From NCBI RefSeq assembly GCF_026410255.1, contig NZ_JAPMLL010000006.1:124001-188000 (forward strand): a DNA stretch of 64,000 nucleotides. Reading direction: 5' to 3'. Below, piece after piece: positions 26,214-35,030 of this stretch (positions within the stretch are counted from its first letter, which is position 1; the number at the start of each line of letters is the position of its first letter). A program made the translations under genes and the position numbers. Under the pieces are notes generated by a model. The model was not told the origin of the DNA. It saw nothing but the letters and a program-made list of their open reading frames with translations, and did no database searches. This DNA comes from Xanthomarina sp. F1114. GTDB lineage: Bacteria > Bacteroidota > Bacteroidia > Flavobacteriales > Flavobacteriaceae.

Positions 26214-26271
26214 TTTGTTTTTAATTCTAAAAAAAACGAACTTCGTAAACATCAAAAAACAACACATACTC

Positions 26272-28101
26272 ATGAAAACTTCTTTTAAATATTTACTCAC
26301 TTTTCTTTTTCTTTTAAGCGCATCAATTTCTTTTTCGCAGGAAAAAGCCATTCCTGTTTTCGAGAATGGTGAAGCTCAAATAGTACCAGAATTTAGCGAA
26401 CCTAAAGCGTGGATAAGACACGATTTATGGGTTGAAACAGAATTCGATACAGATGGAGATAATAAGTTAGACCGGATGCATGTTTCAGTAACCAGACCTC
26501 CACAAACAGATTCTGAAAATTTAAAACTTCCTGTTATTTATGTAACCAGTCCTTATTTTGCTGGCGTAGCTGAAAATGTAGACGGTTTATTTTGGGATGT
26601 CAAGCATGAGCTTGGAGAAGCGGCTAAAGAGCGTACTCATGTTGAAGTTAAACGTAGAGGAGTAAGACCTGTCATTTCAAATTCACACATTTTAAAATGG
26701 GTGCCCCGAGGCTATATCGTGGTTCACTCCTCATCTCCAGGAACAGGACTTTCAGATGGTTCACCTACGGTTGGAGGCGATAACGAGTCTCTAGCCCCTA
26801 AAGCTGTAGTCGACTGGTTATGCGGTCGAGCAAAAGGTTATACTGAAAGAGAGGGTAACGAAGAAGTAAAAGCCTATTGGTCTACTGGAAAAGTAGGAAT
26901 GACAGGAACTTCATACAACGGAACACTACCCCTTGCTGCTGCTACAACAGGAGTTGAAGGTTTGGAAGCCATTATTCCTATTGCTCCAAACACCTCTTAT
27001 TATCATTATTATAGATCGAATGGTTTAGTTAGATCGCCAGGAGGATATTTAGGTGAAGATATTGATGTATTATACGATTTTATCCATAGTGGAGACGAAT
27101 CCAAACGCGCATACAGCAATCGTGTTGTAAGAGATACTGAAATGAAAAATAGTTTGGATAGAATTACTGGAGATTATAACGATTTCTGGGCTGGCCGGGA
27201 TTATTTAAATGATATGGAACCAATGAAAGCCGCACTATTAATGGCTCATGGTTTTAACGATTGGAATGTAATGCCCGAACACAGTTATAGAATTTACGAA
27301 GCTGCCAAAAAACAAGGTATTCCGTCGCAAATTTATTATCATCAAAACGGACATGGTGGTCCACCTCCAATAACTATGATGAATAGATGGTTTACGCATT
27401 ATTTGCATGGTATTGATAATGGTGTAGAGAATGATGCTAAGGCTTGGATTGTAAGAGAAAATGATAGTCCACAAGAACCTACAGCGTATAAAGAATATCC
27501 AAATCCGGACGCCTCACCAGTTACTTTCCATCTTCAAAAAGAGGGTTTAAAAACCGGAGTACTAATTAATGAGAAATCTAAAAAACAAGGCAAAGAAACT
27601 TTGGTGGACGACCATAATATTTCTGGAGAGGGTTTAGCTCAAGCCGAAAGCTCTAAAAACCGTTTGCTGTATGTAACACCAACTCTATCTGAAGATGTTC
27701 ATATTTCTGGATTGGCAAATATAACAGTAAATATTGCAAGTAGTAAACCGGCAGCAAACTTATCGGTTTGGTTGGTGTCTTTACCATGGAATGGGGAAAA
27801 AGATGCAAAAATTACAGATAATATTATTACACGTGGTTGGGCAGATCCTCAAAACTATAAATCCTTGACTGAAAGCGAACCTTTAAAACCAGGAAAATTC
27901 TATAGTATGACTTTCGATTTACAACCAGACGATCAAATAATCCCTAAAGGACAACAAATAGGTTTGATGATTTTTTCCAGTGACAATCAATACACGATAC
28001 TTCCAAAACCAGGAACAGAGTTAACCATAGACTTAGATAAAACATCTTTAAGTTTACCGATTGTTGGTGGCGAGAAAGCTATAGAAAAGGCCTTTAAATA
28101 G
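26272..28101 (+). CDS. Secreted CocE/NonD-family X-Pro dipeptidyl-peptidase-like hydrolase (S15)
   Basis: 609 residues. The start at 26272 gives a clean signal peptide (MKTSFKYLLTFLFLLSAS, cleavage near SFSQ); an upstream in-frame start would add 47 residues that overlap doxX. The alpha/beta hydrolase domain has nucleophile Ser in GMTGTSYNGTLPLA, acid Asp in LMAHGFNDWNVMPEHS and His in NGHGGPPP. A C-terminal jelly-roll (about 430-605) matches the X-Pro dipeptidyl-peptidase C domain. It likely releases X-Pro dipeptides or hydrolyses related esters or amides in the periplasm or outside. It converges on the glycosylase gene with a 2-bp gap. Confidence 0.9.
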   Translation: MKTSFKYLLTFLFLLSASISFSQEKAIPVFENGEAQIVPEFSEPKAWIRHDLWVETEFDTDGDNKLDRMHVSVTRPPQTDSENLKLPVIYVTSPYFAGVAENVDGLFWDVKHELGEAAKERTHVEVKRRGVRPVISNSHILKWVPRGYIVVHSSSPGTGLSDGSPTVGGDNESLAPKAVVDWLCGRAKGYTEREGNEEVKAYWSTGKVGMTGTSYNGTLPLAAATTGVEGLEAIIPIAPNTSYYHYYRSNGLVRSPGGYLGEDIDVLYDFIHSGDESKRAYSNRVVRDTEMKNSLDRITGDYNDFWAGRDYLNDMEPMKAALLMAHGFNDWNVMPEHSYRIYEAAKKQGIPSQIYYHQNGHGGPPPITMMNRWFTHYLHGIDNGVENDAKAWIVRENDSPQEPTAYKEYPNPDASPVTFHLQKEGLKTGVLINEKSKKQGKETLVDDHNISGEGLAQAESSKNRLLYVTPTLSEDVHISGLANITVNIASSKPAANLSVWLVSLPWNGEKDAKITDNIITRGWADPQNYKSLTESEPLKPGKFYSMTFDLQPDDQIIPKGQQIGLMIFSSDNQYTILPKPGTELTIDLDKTSLSLPIVGGEKAIEKAFK

Positions 28102-28103
28102 AA

Positions 28104-28862
28104 TTAAAAAAACTCACGATATTGCATCACTCTAAAATCCAAGGTATTAAACTTTGGATTTTTTTGTTTGAGTTGTTTGTATAAAGGCATACTTCCAACC
28201 GCTCTGTTGGCAGCACCCGAAGGGGCAGTTAGGGATACGGTTTTTATGATTCTTTTGTCATCCCGACATGAGTTTTGCGATTGAGGATTCTCATCATTAC
28301 AATTACTTGTCTTAGATTCTTCTCTTTGCCTGTCTTGAGCTAAGTCGAAAGGCTCAGAATAATACAACTCAAATTGATGAATTCTTGGAACCTCATTAGA
28401 AACCAATTCCAATTTTAAATGATATTCTTTGAGATGTCTTCTGAAAAAATATTCAGGTCCATTTTTACTATTTCCACCTGTAAACAATAAGGTATCTATA
28501 TTTGTAAATTCTTTTAAGTACCCAATTAAATCTCTATAAACAACATTCTGCATTCCTAAATCTGAAGCATCCATTTTCTCACGTTCAGCACTTTCAACCA
28601 TATCGCAAATGCCAATACCTCTCTCAATTAGGAATTGTTTTCGTTGTTGAATAGCTTCCTCTGTGGTTTCATACTTTAAATTCAGATCAAACAATTCATC
28701 TAGAATTTTCCATAATTGTCCGTCGCTACTTCCATAACAAAAATCGACATCTACAGGTTTTAAATTGCCTGTAGTGAATCTTGGAGGTGGTAACGTACCA
28801 ACAATTAATTTTGTAGCATGCTCAGGAATAAAGGGTTTGTATGGATGGTAATGTTTGAACAT
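28104..28862 (-). CDS. Uracil-DNA glycosylase family protein with an in-frame insertion
   Basis: 252 residues. The glycosylase fold begins KLIVGTLPPPRFTTG (nucleotide-binding loop) and continues with VDFCYGSSDGQLWKIL, IGICDMVESAERE and TLLFTGGNSKNGPEYF. It ends with VSLTAPSGAANRAVGS, the region with the DNA-intercalating loop. The family removes uracil or mismatched bases; the exact substrate is uncertain. About 35 residues (around 170-205, from EPFDLAQD to CRDDKRI) are polar, low in hydrophobics and unlike the rest. They interrupt the core just before the last conserved strand and look like a translated repeat. The frame is intact, so the protein may still work. Confidence 0.75.
   Translation of the reverse strand: MFKHYHPYKPFIPEHATKLIVGTLPPPRFTTGNLKPVDVDFCYGSSDGQLWKILDELFDLNLKYETTEEAIQQRKQFLIERGIGICDMVESAEREKMDASDLGMQNVVYRDLIGYLKEFTNIDTLLFTGGNSKNGPEYFFRRHLKEYHLKLELVSNEVPRIHQFELYYSEPFDLAQDRQREESKTSNCNDENPQSQNSCRDDKRIIKTVSLTAPSGAANRAVGSMPLYKQLKQKNPKFNTLDFRVMQYREFF
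28252..28358. repeat. Repeat-like insertion within the glycosylase gene
   Basis: A segment of about 105 bp, boundaries approximate, that keeps the reading frame. It encodes a polar stretch (EPFDLAQDRQ, then ESKTSNCNDENPQSQ) that does not fit the fold. The DNA strings CTGAGCCTTTCGAC and TCATCCCGACATG resemble short repeats I recall being scattered in Bacteroidota intergenic regions. The repeat identity is from memory and unverified. Confidence 0.45.
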
Positions 28863-28881
28863 ATATCTATTGATTTATAAG

Positions 28882-28918
28882 CTTAATTTTTGTATTTTAA
28901 TCCAACATAAAAATTAAG
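28882..28918. repeat. Inverted repeat between the divergent glycosylase and thx genes
   Basis: CTTAATTTTT (28882-28891) and AAAAATTAAG (28909-28918) are exact inverted repeats 17 bp apart, centred between the two divergent genes. It may be an operator or an A/T-rich cruciform; low information content. Confidence 0.35.
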
Positions 28919-28942
28919 TTTAATTTATAAAAAAACCACTTT

Positions 28943-28958
28943 CCTGTCTACCGACAGG
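28943..28958. repeat. CCTGTC-type palindrome in the thx leader
   Basis: CCTGTC, TACC loop, GACAGG (6-bp stem), followed by CAGGC, 20 bp before the thx ATG. A related element with the same flank CACTTTCCTGT and core CCGACA lies before coaD at 36762. Confidence 0.6.
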
Positions 28959-28977
28959 CAGGCGTGGGAAGTAAAAC

Positions 28978-29115
28978 ATGGGAAAAGGAGATAAAAAAAC
29001 CAAAAAAGGAAAAATTCAAAGAGGTTCTTATGGGGTTAGACGTCCACGAATAAAAAAACGACCACGTCTTGAGGATAAATTAGATCCTAATAAAAAAGTG
29101 AAACCTAAATCTTAA
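28978..29115 (+). CDS. 30S ribosomal protein THX
   Basis: 45 residues starting MGKGDKKTKKGKIQRGSYG and continuing RRPRIKKRPR: very basic, with the MGKGDKK(T/S)KKGKI...GSYG start that I associate with the THX (bTHX) family of Bacteroidota and Thermus 30S subunits. Compared with the short Thermus form it has an extended, charged C-terminus. It is too short for ordinary ORF filters. Its last 11 bp overlap the 3' end of the convergent membrane-protein gene. A palindromic repeat lies directly upstream. Confidence 0.88.
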   Translation: MGKGDKKTKKGKIQRGSYGVRRPRIKKRPRLEDKLDPNKKVKPKS

Positions 29116-29443
29116 ATTCTCTAGCCATTTTTCTACCAAAGGCATAAGCGCCAACAACAGCTAAAACTACAATACAAATATTTGCAAAAACATAGAGGGT
29201 GTACAAAAAGACATCCTCTTTAGAATTGATACAAAATGTATCTGTAATACAGGTTTCTAAAGGGTCTTGATACATTTGAAGCAATAAAAAACTCACCACA
29301 AATAGCACTAAAATTGACACCAAAATATACTGAGGTGTTTTATTTCTTGGCTTTTTACCTGTTGGTTTAAAAGCATTTCTTTGGTCTTCTGTACGTTTAT
29401 TATCTTGTAAAGACCAAAGTGTTTTCTTTGGAGAGTTGTCCAT
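29105..29443 (-). CDS. Small two-helix membrane protein, unknown
   Basis: 112 residues: a polar N-terminus (about 1-38) rich in Lys and Asn, one membrane helix (about 39-60), a loop with two cysteines (ETCITDTFCIN), a second helix (about 80-102) and a short basic tail. No family is recognised. The paired cysteines would face the periplasm and could form a disulfide. It starts inside the 3' end of yaaA (44-bp overlap), which suggests translational coupling, and overlaps thx tail-to-tail by 11 bp. Confidence 0.7.
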   Translation of the reverse strand: MDNSPKKTLWSLQDNKRTEDQRNAFKPTGKKPRNKTPQYILVSILVLFVVSFLLLQMYQDPLETCITDTFCINSKEDVFLYTLYVFANICIVVLAVVGAYAFGRKMAREFKI

Positions 29444-30158
29444 GAAATCTATAATTTTCTAAATTAAAACCTTTAATATCGTCTAATGTTTTGGCATTGG
29501 TATCAATAATATAACGAGTCATTAATCCTCTTGCCAATTTAGCGTAAATACCAATGGTTTTATATTCGCCATTTTTAAGCTCTTTAAAATCGATGTCAAT
29601 AACTGGAACTTTTAAAGTTTTAGTATCTATGGCTTTAAAATATTCGTTACTAGCTAAGTTTAAAAAAAACTCGTTGTCTTCCAATTCGTCGTTTAAGGCT
29701 TTGGTAACTTTCTTTTTCCAGAATTCATAAAGGTTTTTATTTTTCCCAACAGGAAGTTTTGTTCCCATTTCTAATCTGTAAGCTTGCATTAAATCTAAGG
29801 GCTTTAAAACACCATAAAGTCCTGAAAGAATTCTAACTGTATCTTGAAGTTTATCTAATTTCTTAACATCTAAAGAGTAGACATCTAAGCCTCTGTAAAC
29901 ATCTCCATTAAAAGTGTAAATGGCTGGCCGGGCATTCTCTTTTGTAAAAGGTAGTTGCCAATCTTGATTGCGTTCGTAATTTAAATGGGCTAAATTATCT
30001 GAAATATTCATGAGTTTCGATAAACTCTTGGCCGATTTCTTTTTTAGCACTTTTTGGATGCGTTCAGAATCTGATAAAAACTGAGATTCAGAAGATTTTG
30101 TGGTTGGCAATTTAGATTCAAAATCGAGGGATTTTGCAGGTGATAAAACAAGCTTCAT
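29400..30158 (-). CDS. yaaA: Peroxide stress protein YaaA (DUF328)
   Basis: 252 residues starting MKLVLSPAKSLDFESKLP, the hallmark of the family; also RPAIYTFNGDVYRGLD and LSGLYGVLKPLDLMQAYRLEMG. In E. coli YaaA binds DNA and limits iron-driven oxidative damage. An in-frame ATG five codons upstream lies inside a palindromic repeat, so I place the start at the conserved MKLV. The downstream membrane-protein gene overlaps its end. Confidence 0.93.
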   Translation of the reverse strand: MKLVLSPAKSLDFESKLPTTKSSESQFLSDSERIQKVLKKKSAKSLSKLMNISDNLAHLNYERNQDWQLPFTKENARPAIYTFNGDVYRGLDVYSLDVKKLDKLQDTVRILSGLYGVLKPLDLMQAYRLEMGTKLPVGKNKNLYEFWKKKVTKALNDELEDNEFFLNLASNEYFKAIDTKTLKVPVIDIDFKELKNGEYKTIGIYAKLARGLMTRYIIDTNAKTLDDIKGFNLENYRFHGQLSKENTLVFTR

Positions 30159-30164
30159 AGGCAT

Positions 30165-30182
30165 TTCCTGCAAAAGCAGGAA
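30165..30182. repeat. Palindrome directly before the yaaA start
   Basis: TTCCTGC, AAAA loop, GCAGGAA: a perfect 7-bp stem, 6 bp from the yaaA ATG. On the minus strand it is embedded in AAAGAGATTCC...GGAAAT, the same frame of bases seen before ddl. The ATTCCTGC/GCAGGAAT type is familiar to me as a dispersed palindrome. Confidence 0.65.
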
Positions 30183-30344
30183 TCTCTTTAAAGATTAATA
30201 AATAACTTCAATTAAGGAAATAAAAATTAGCTTTTTAGTCCTTTAATACAGATTCAAAGTTACGGATAAAACCATAAAATAACGAATTCAAAATGTTATA
30301 ATGAAGCTAAAAATATATGGTTTATCAATAGTAAAAGAAACTAT

Positions 30345-30782
30345 TTATTCAAGCACTAAATTAGTATCTCCAGAGACTAAAGCTACATGACAACAATCTG
30401 CTGTCACTTTATAATCACTACTTATAACTTCAATGTCATTAATAAACCCTTTAAACTGAATGTCTATCACTTGATTTAATTGTACTTGTCCATCAGAAAT
30501 CATAGGATACTGACCTGACTCTTGATGATACACAAAGGCATCTGGGTGAATTTGCATGGTTAAATCCTCTCCATTTTCAATGTTAGTAACTTCAAAAGAA
30601 TCTAAAGCAACTGGTTCCTGATTTTGATCTTTTATTCTTACATCTATGGATACAATATTATGTGTGCAAATTGCTTCTTCGCATTCATCGGCTGGGTTAT
30701 CATCATCACTTTTACATGAAATAAAGAACATGGTTAAAATTGAAAGCGCAATGAATGCAAATGATTTGTTGGGAAATTTCAT
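30345..30782 (-). CDS. Lipoprotein, unknown function
   Basis: 145 residues. The lipoprotein signal ends FFISC (Cys23) and is followed by KSDDDNPADE, an acidic stretch like the surface-export signal of flavobacterial lipoproteins. The remainder is predicted beta-rich, with cysteines in DECEEAIC and DCCHVAL that could pair. No family is recognised. It lies 41 bp after another lipoprotein gene on the same strand, so the two are probably one operon. Confidence 0.7.
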   Translation of the reverse strand: MKFPNKSFAFIALSILTMFFISCKSDDDNPADECEEAICTHNIVSIDVRIKDQNQEPVALDSFEVTNIENGEDLTMQIHPDAFVYHQESGQYPMISDGQVQLNQVIDIQFKGFINDIEVISSDYKVTADCCHVALVSGDTNLVLE

Positions 30783-30823
30783 AAGATTTGGTTTTTAAAA
30801 AATGTAGATAATAAAATTTAGTT

Positions 30824-31732
30824 TTAATATTGATCATAAATCCATTCACCATTTTCATCGTATGCCAAATTCCAAGTTTGATAAGCTTCTTCTTGAGTAG
30901 GTTCTAAAATTGGGGTTGCATAATAATCATCATTTGGATAATCGTATCTATTAGAAGTTTTTCTATATTCTGTAAAGTTGTTTTTAGATAGAGATCTATT
31001 GAATGTTTCCTCAAACATTTGAAGTTTTCTAAATGGGTTTTCAGCAGTATCGTAACCACTGAAATATTGCGTTTCTTTCTTTGAAAAAATTGTATATGTA
31101 TCTAAAGTACCTTTTCCAGAATAAATGGTTACAATACTATCTAAATTATCATTGGTATAATACAGAGTTGATTCTTTAAAATAACGAACTGACCAATCTC
31201 CAATAGTTGAGACTCTATTTGAGGTTTTAACAAACGACATTAATTTCCCATTACTATACGTGTAGTTTGTGGTGTCTCTTTCAGGATAATCATATTCTTG
31301 AAACCTAATATTCCTGACCATTCTATTATTTGCATCAAACTCAATAATTCTTTCGTTTTCTCGAACTGAAAGTCCATTAAAGGGGACAGCTTTTTTTTCA
31401 AGATGTACTTTATTATTAGTATAGGTTAAATCTGTATAAAGAGAATCGTGCAAATAGCCACCACCTCCACTGCCAGAGCCAAGATATAGTATATCGCCAT
31501 TTCGTTTAGTAATTCTGTTAGAATCATCATACTCAAATGAAATTATATTACTATAATTCAAAAATGTAGACAAATGGGTGTTATATTGTGCATAAAATCC
31601 GTGATAACTCTCTATATAAAAATTATCATCAGGTTGTTCAATAACCTGTTCGCCTGAGTCATCATCATGACTACAACTAAAATTTGTTATTAAGGAGATG
31701 CATATAGCTAAGTAGAAAAGGGTGTTTTTCAT
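30824..31732 (-). CDS. Lipoprotein with YD-repeat-like strands, unknown function
   Basis: 302 residues. The signal ends TNFSC (Cys20), followed by SHDDDSGEQ, a likely surface-export signal. The body has repeated short beta strands such as FEYDDSNRITKRNG, DLTYTNNKVHLE, EFDANNRMVRNI and TNYTYSNGKLMSF. They resemble YD/RHS-type strands and the one-strand-per-20-residues pattern of many Bacteroidota surface lipoproteins. No enzyme motif is seen. It is first of two lipoprotein genes; a -7 box lies 38 bp upstream. Confidence 0.7.
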   Translation of the reverse strand: MKNTLFYLAICISLITNFSCSHDDDSGEQVIEQPDDNFYIESYHGFYAQYNTHLSTFLNYSNIISFEYDDSNRITKRNGDILYLGSGSGGGGYLHDSLYTDLTYTNNKVHLEKKAVPFNGLSVRENERIIEFDANNRMVRNIRFQEYDYPERDTTNYTYSNGKLMSFVKTSNRVSTIGDWSVRYFKESTLYYTNDNLDSIVTIYSGKGTLDTYTIFSKKETQYFSGYDTAENPFRKLQMFEETFNRSLSKNNFTEYRKTSNRYDYPNDDYYATPILEPTQEEAYQTWNLAYDENGEWIYDQY

Positions 31733-31769
31733 TATATTGTAGGTTTAAGTTATTGCAATATATATATAA

Positions 31770-31777
31770 CAAAATTA
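31770..31777 (-). promoter_or_regulatory. -7 box for the lipoprotein pair
   Basis: The minus strand reads TAATTTTG, an exact TAnnTTTG match, 38 bp before the ATG. No -33 TTG is evident. Confidence 0.45.
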
Positions 31778-31934
31778 TTCAGATTTTTTTTATCTTTTTG
31801 TTGAAAGAAATATTATCCATCCCTACGTAAAATAACTGTTTTTTTCATTTTCCCTAAAACAAATTCTGTATTATTTTATAGAACTTCCTCAAAATTTTCT
31901 AATTCTTTCCCTAACTGGCTTCCAACAATTTAAT

Positions 31935-33803
31935 CTATTCTGAATACTCTTTCAATAAAGCTCTATAATTCTTCAAAATTTCAGAACGGCTTACAAACCC
32001 TACAAAATGACCTTCTTTATCTATAACAGGAAGTTGCCATACATCTGCTTCATCAAACATTTTTATAACCTTCATTACAGAATCTGTAGGAAAGACAGTA
32101 AATGCTGGACTTATTGCTAATTGACCTATATTAATTCCTTCTGTAGGTTTTTTATTTAATAAAAACGGTCTTAGCTGGGCTCTGTTAATAATACCCCAGA
32201 ATTTATTTTCTTGATCTAGAACAGCCATACTGTTCTTATCGCTTTGTTTAAACTTATATAAAATTTCGTCTAAATTATCTGCGGTTTTAATAATAGATGA
32301 ATTTCTTTCCAGACAATCAAAAAGAGAAATATGAGATAATATGTTTTGATCTTGTCTAGTTGTAAAAATTTCACCCTTATTGGCCAAAGTGCTAAATGCA
32401 GGATTAATTGGAGAGAAAAATTTATTGATAATAAAAGAGATAACAGAAACAATCATTAAAGGTATAAATAGATCGTATCCACTACTACATTCTGCAATTA
32501 AAAAAATGGCTGTTAACGGTGCGTACATAGAACCAGACATTACCCCAGCCATACCAACTAACATTAAATTAGTTACCGGAACATTATCCATACCCATTAA
32601 AGTTAAAACGTAGCCAAACAAATACCCTAATAAACCACCGGCTACTAGAGATGGCGCAAAATTACCTCCTGTTCCTCCAGAATTTAAAGTAATACTTGTA
32701 GCAAATGCTTTTAACAAAACAGCTAGTGTTAAAAACGCAAGAACTATCCACTGAGACTGACCAAAATAAGAAAATAAGCTATTTTGAAATAGACTATTTA
32801 TTCCTCCCTGATCTAAAATTTTAATATTAAAATATCCTTCTCCAAAAAGTGGAGGAAAAATAACGCATAAAATAGATAATAATGTTCCTCCAACAATAGC
32901 TTTTAGTAAATATCTATTTTTAAATTTACTAAAAAACTGATGTGTTTTTTGACCAACTAAAATAAAATACCGAGCATATAATCCAGTTATTATTCCTAAA
33001 ACAATATAAAATAAAACATTAAAGTGATCAAAAACCTCTCTTGCCGGTAAGTTAAATAAAACGTGTTCATTTAAAATTATTTTTGACAATAAGCTTCCGC
33101 ATATTGCCGCAATAACCAAGGGAATAAAGTCTGTAAAAACTAACCCAGCAAGTATAATCTCAAATGCAAACATCACGGCTGCAATAGGTGCATTAAAAGC
33201 TGCTGCAATTCCTCCTGCTGCTCCTGCTGCCAATAGAAGTGTTCTTTCTTTAAAACCTAACCGATACCGTTGTGCGTAATTTGACCCTATGGCAGAACCT
33301 GTTACTGCTATGGGGGTTTCTAAGCCTGCAGAACCTCCAAATCCTACTGTAACGGCACTTTGAAGTACTAAAGAGTACATTTTACTAGGCTTAATTTTAC
33401 TCTCGTTTTTAGAAATTGTCTTTAACACAAAAGACATTTCCTTCTCTTCATCAGATTTAAAAAAGAATTTCACTATTAAGGCGGTAAACACAATTCCTAA
33501 TAACGGAAAAATAGCATAAATAACTAGTCGCTGATTAAAAGGAAGATCATGACTTATAAAACTTTGAATGTGGTGTACGCTTACTTTAAGAATAACTCCC
33601 GCCATTCCAGCACTTAAGCCAACTAAAATCCCTGAGAGAATAAGAAACTGAGATCTGCTTACTCTACTGCTTACCCACAACAGAAGAATTTCTATATAAT
33701 TAAATTTCCTGAATGGATAATTAATAAAATCTTTATTGAAGCGTAAAAAGTTACTGTAAAGCTTATTAATCTTATTGATTAATTCTGTAATCCCTTTTTT
33801 CAA
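31935..33803 (-). CDS. ClC-type chloride channel/transporter with CBS pair
   Basis: 622 residues. The membrane domain (about 45-455) shows the ClC filter regions: GFGGSAGLETPIAVTGSAIG, which carries the gating glutamate position, AAAFNAPIAAVMFAFE, and GGTGGNFAPSLVAGG. Two CBS domains occupy about 485-615 and could bind adenine nucleotides. Presence of the gating Glu fits either a Cl-/H+ exchanger or a channel; the second, proton glutamate was not checked. About 45 polar residues precede the first helix. It is a single gene. Confidence 0.9.
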   Translation of the reverse strand: MKKGITELINKINKLYSNFLRFNKDFINYPFRKFNYIEILLLWVSSRVSRSQFLILSGILVGLSAGMAGVILKVSVHHIQSFISHDLPFNQRLVIYAIFPLLGIVFTALIVKFFFKSDEEKEMSFVLKTISKNESKIKPSKMYSLVLQSAVTVGFGGSAGLETPIAVTGSAIGSNYAQRYRLGFKERTLLLAAGAAGGIAAAFNAPIAAVMFAFEIILAGLVFTDFIPLVIAAICGSLLSKIILNEHVLFNLPAREVFDHFNVLFYIVLGIITGLYARYFILVGQKTHQFFSKFKNRYLLKAIVGGTLLSILCVIFPPLFGEGYFNIKILDQGGINSLFQNSLFSYFGQSQWIVLAFLTLAVLLKAFATSITLNSGGTGGNFAPSLVAGGLLGYLFGYVLTLMGMDNVPVTNLMLVGMAGVMSGSMYAPLTAIFLIAECSSGYDLFIPLMIVSVISFIINKFFSPINPAFSTLANKGEIFTTRQDQNILSHISLFDCLERNSSIIKTADNLDEILYKFKQSDKNSMAVLDQENKFWGIINRAQLRPFLLNKKPTEGINIGQLAISPAFTVFPTDSVMKVIKMFDEADVWQLPVIDKEGHFVGFVSRSEILKNYRALLKEYSE

Positions 33804-33991
33804 AACTGAATAGATTTATTGATAGTTTTCATGCATCAATTAGTCTTAATTTAATAATAAAACCAATAATAGATTTTAATATGAAATATAATCTTTTAAA
33901 AAAACAAACATTCTATTGTCCTCAAAACATATTCCTAAAAAGTATTTAGAAAGACACCTAGAAAAGCGGTTCTCATTATTTTAGCAGTCAA

Positions 33992-35029
33992 TTAGCTCAA
34001 GTCTTGATGTTTCACATAATGCTGCCATTTCTCAATACATAACTGCATATCTTCTGGGATTTCAGAATCGAAACTCATAAATTCTCCGGTTCTTGGATGT
34101 GTAAACCCTAAAGTTTTTGCATGAAGCGCTTGTCTAGGTAAAACTTTAAAGCAATTATCTACAAACTGTTTGTATTTAGTAAAGGTAGTTCCCTTTAATA
34201 TTCTTTCGCCTCCATAACGTTCGTCGTTAAACAAAGTATGACCAATATGTTTCATATGAACACGTATTTGGTGTGTACGTCCAGTTTCTAATTTACAAGA
34301 CACTAAAGTAACATACCCCAGGCGCTCAAGCACTTTATAATGCGTTACTGCTGGCTTACCTTTATCCTCGTCATCACCAAAAAAGACCGTATTTTGTAAT
34401 CTGTTTTTTGGATGACGACCTATATTTCCTTCTATTGTTCCTTCTTCTTCCTCCATGTTTCCCCAAACAATTGCCACATACTCACGCTTGCTCGTTTTAT
34501 CGAAAAACTGTTTAGCTAAATGTGTCATGGCTTCCTCGTTTTTAGCAACTACTAAAAGACCACTCGTGTCTTTATCTATTCTGTGCACTAATCCTGGGCG
34601 GTTACTGGAGTTGTTTGGCAGATTATCAAAATGATAAATTAGAGCATTAATTAAGGTTCCTGAGTAATTTCCATGTCCTGGATGCACAACCATACCTGGT
34701 TCTTTATTAACAACTAATAAGTCGTCATCCTCATAGACAATATTTAAAGGAATATTCTCTGGAGTTAATAAATTTTCGTAAGGTGGGTGTTCGAAAAGCA
34801 CGCGAATCACATCAAAAGGTTTTACCTTATAATTAGATTTTACAGGCTCATCATTCACATGAATATTACCACTTTTTGCAGCTGCCTGAATTTTATTTCG
34901 TGTAGCATTTACAATAAAATTCATTAAATATTTGTCTATTCTAAGAGGCTGCTGACCTTTATCTGCAGTAAAGCTATAATGCTCATATAATTCATCGTCA
35001 CTTTCCTGCTCTGGCGTATAATCTGTCAT
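33992..35029 (-). CDS. rluD: RluA-family 23S rRNA pseudouridine synthase (RluD-like)
   Basis: 345 residues. An S4 RNA-binding domain (about 20-80) is followed by the PseudoU synthase domain, with catalytic Asp in GLVHRIDKDTSGLLVVAK, and GRTHQIRVHMKHIGHTL. The RluD assignment follows length and the S4 domain. The start is taken at MTDYTPEQE, one base after the PASTA gene stop; a nine-codon longer form would overlap that gene. Cotranscription with the PASTA-protein gene is likely. Confidence 0.92.
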   Translation of the reverse strand: MTDYTPEQESDDELYEHYSFTADKGQQPLRIDKYLMNFIVNATRNKIQAAAKSGNIHVNDEPVKSNYKVKPFDVIRVLFEHPPYENLLTPENIPLNIVYEDDDLLVVNKEPGMVVHPGHGNYSGTLINALIYHFDNLPNNSSNRPGLVHRIDKDTSGLLVVAKNEEAMTHLAKQFFDKTSKREYVAIVWGNMEEEEGTIEGNIGRHPKNRLQNTVFFGDDEDKGKPAVTHYKVLERLGYVTLVSCKLETGRTHQIRVHMKHIGHTLFNDERYGGERILKGTTFTKYKQFVDNCFKVLPRQALHAKTLGFTHPRTGEFMSFDSEIPEDMQLCIEKWQHYVKHQDLS

Positions 35030-35030
35030 T

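Noticed and set aside
26131-26271. N-terminal extension of the S15 hydrolase (47 codons)
   Set aside because: It overlaps the DoxX-like gene and would bury the clear signal peptide that starts at 26272.
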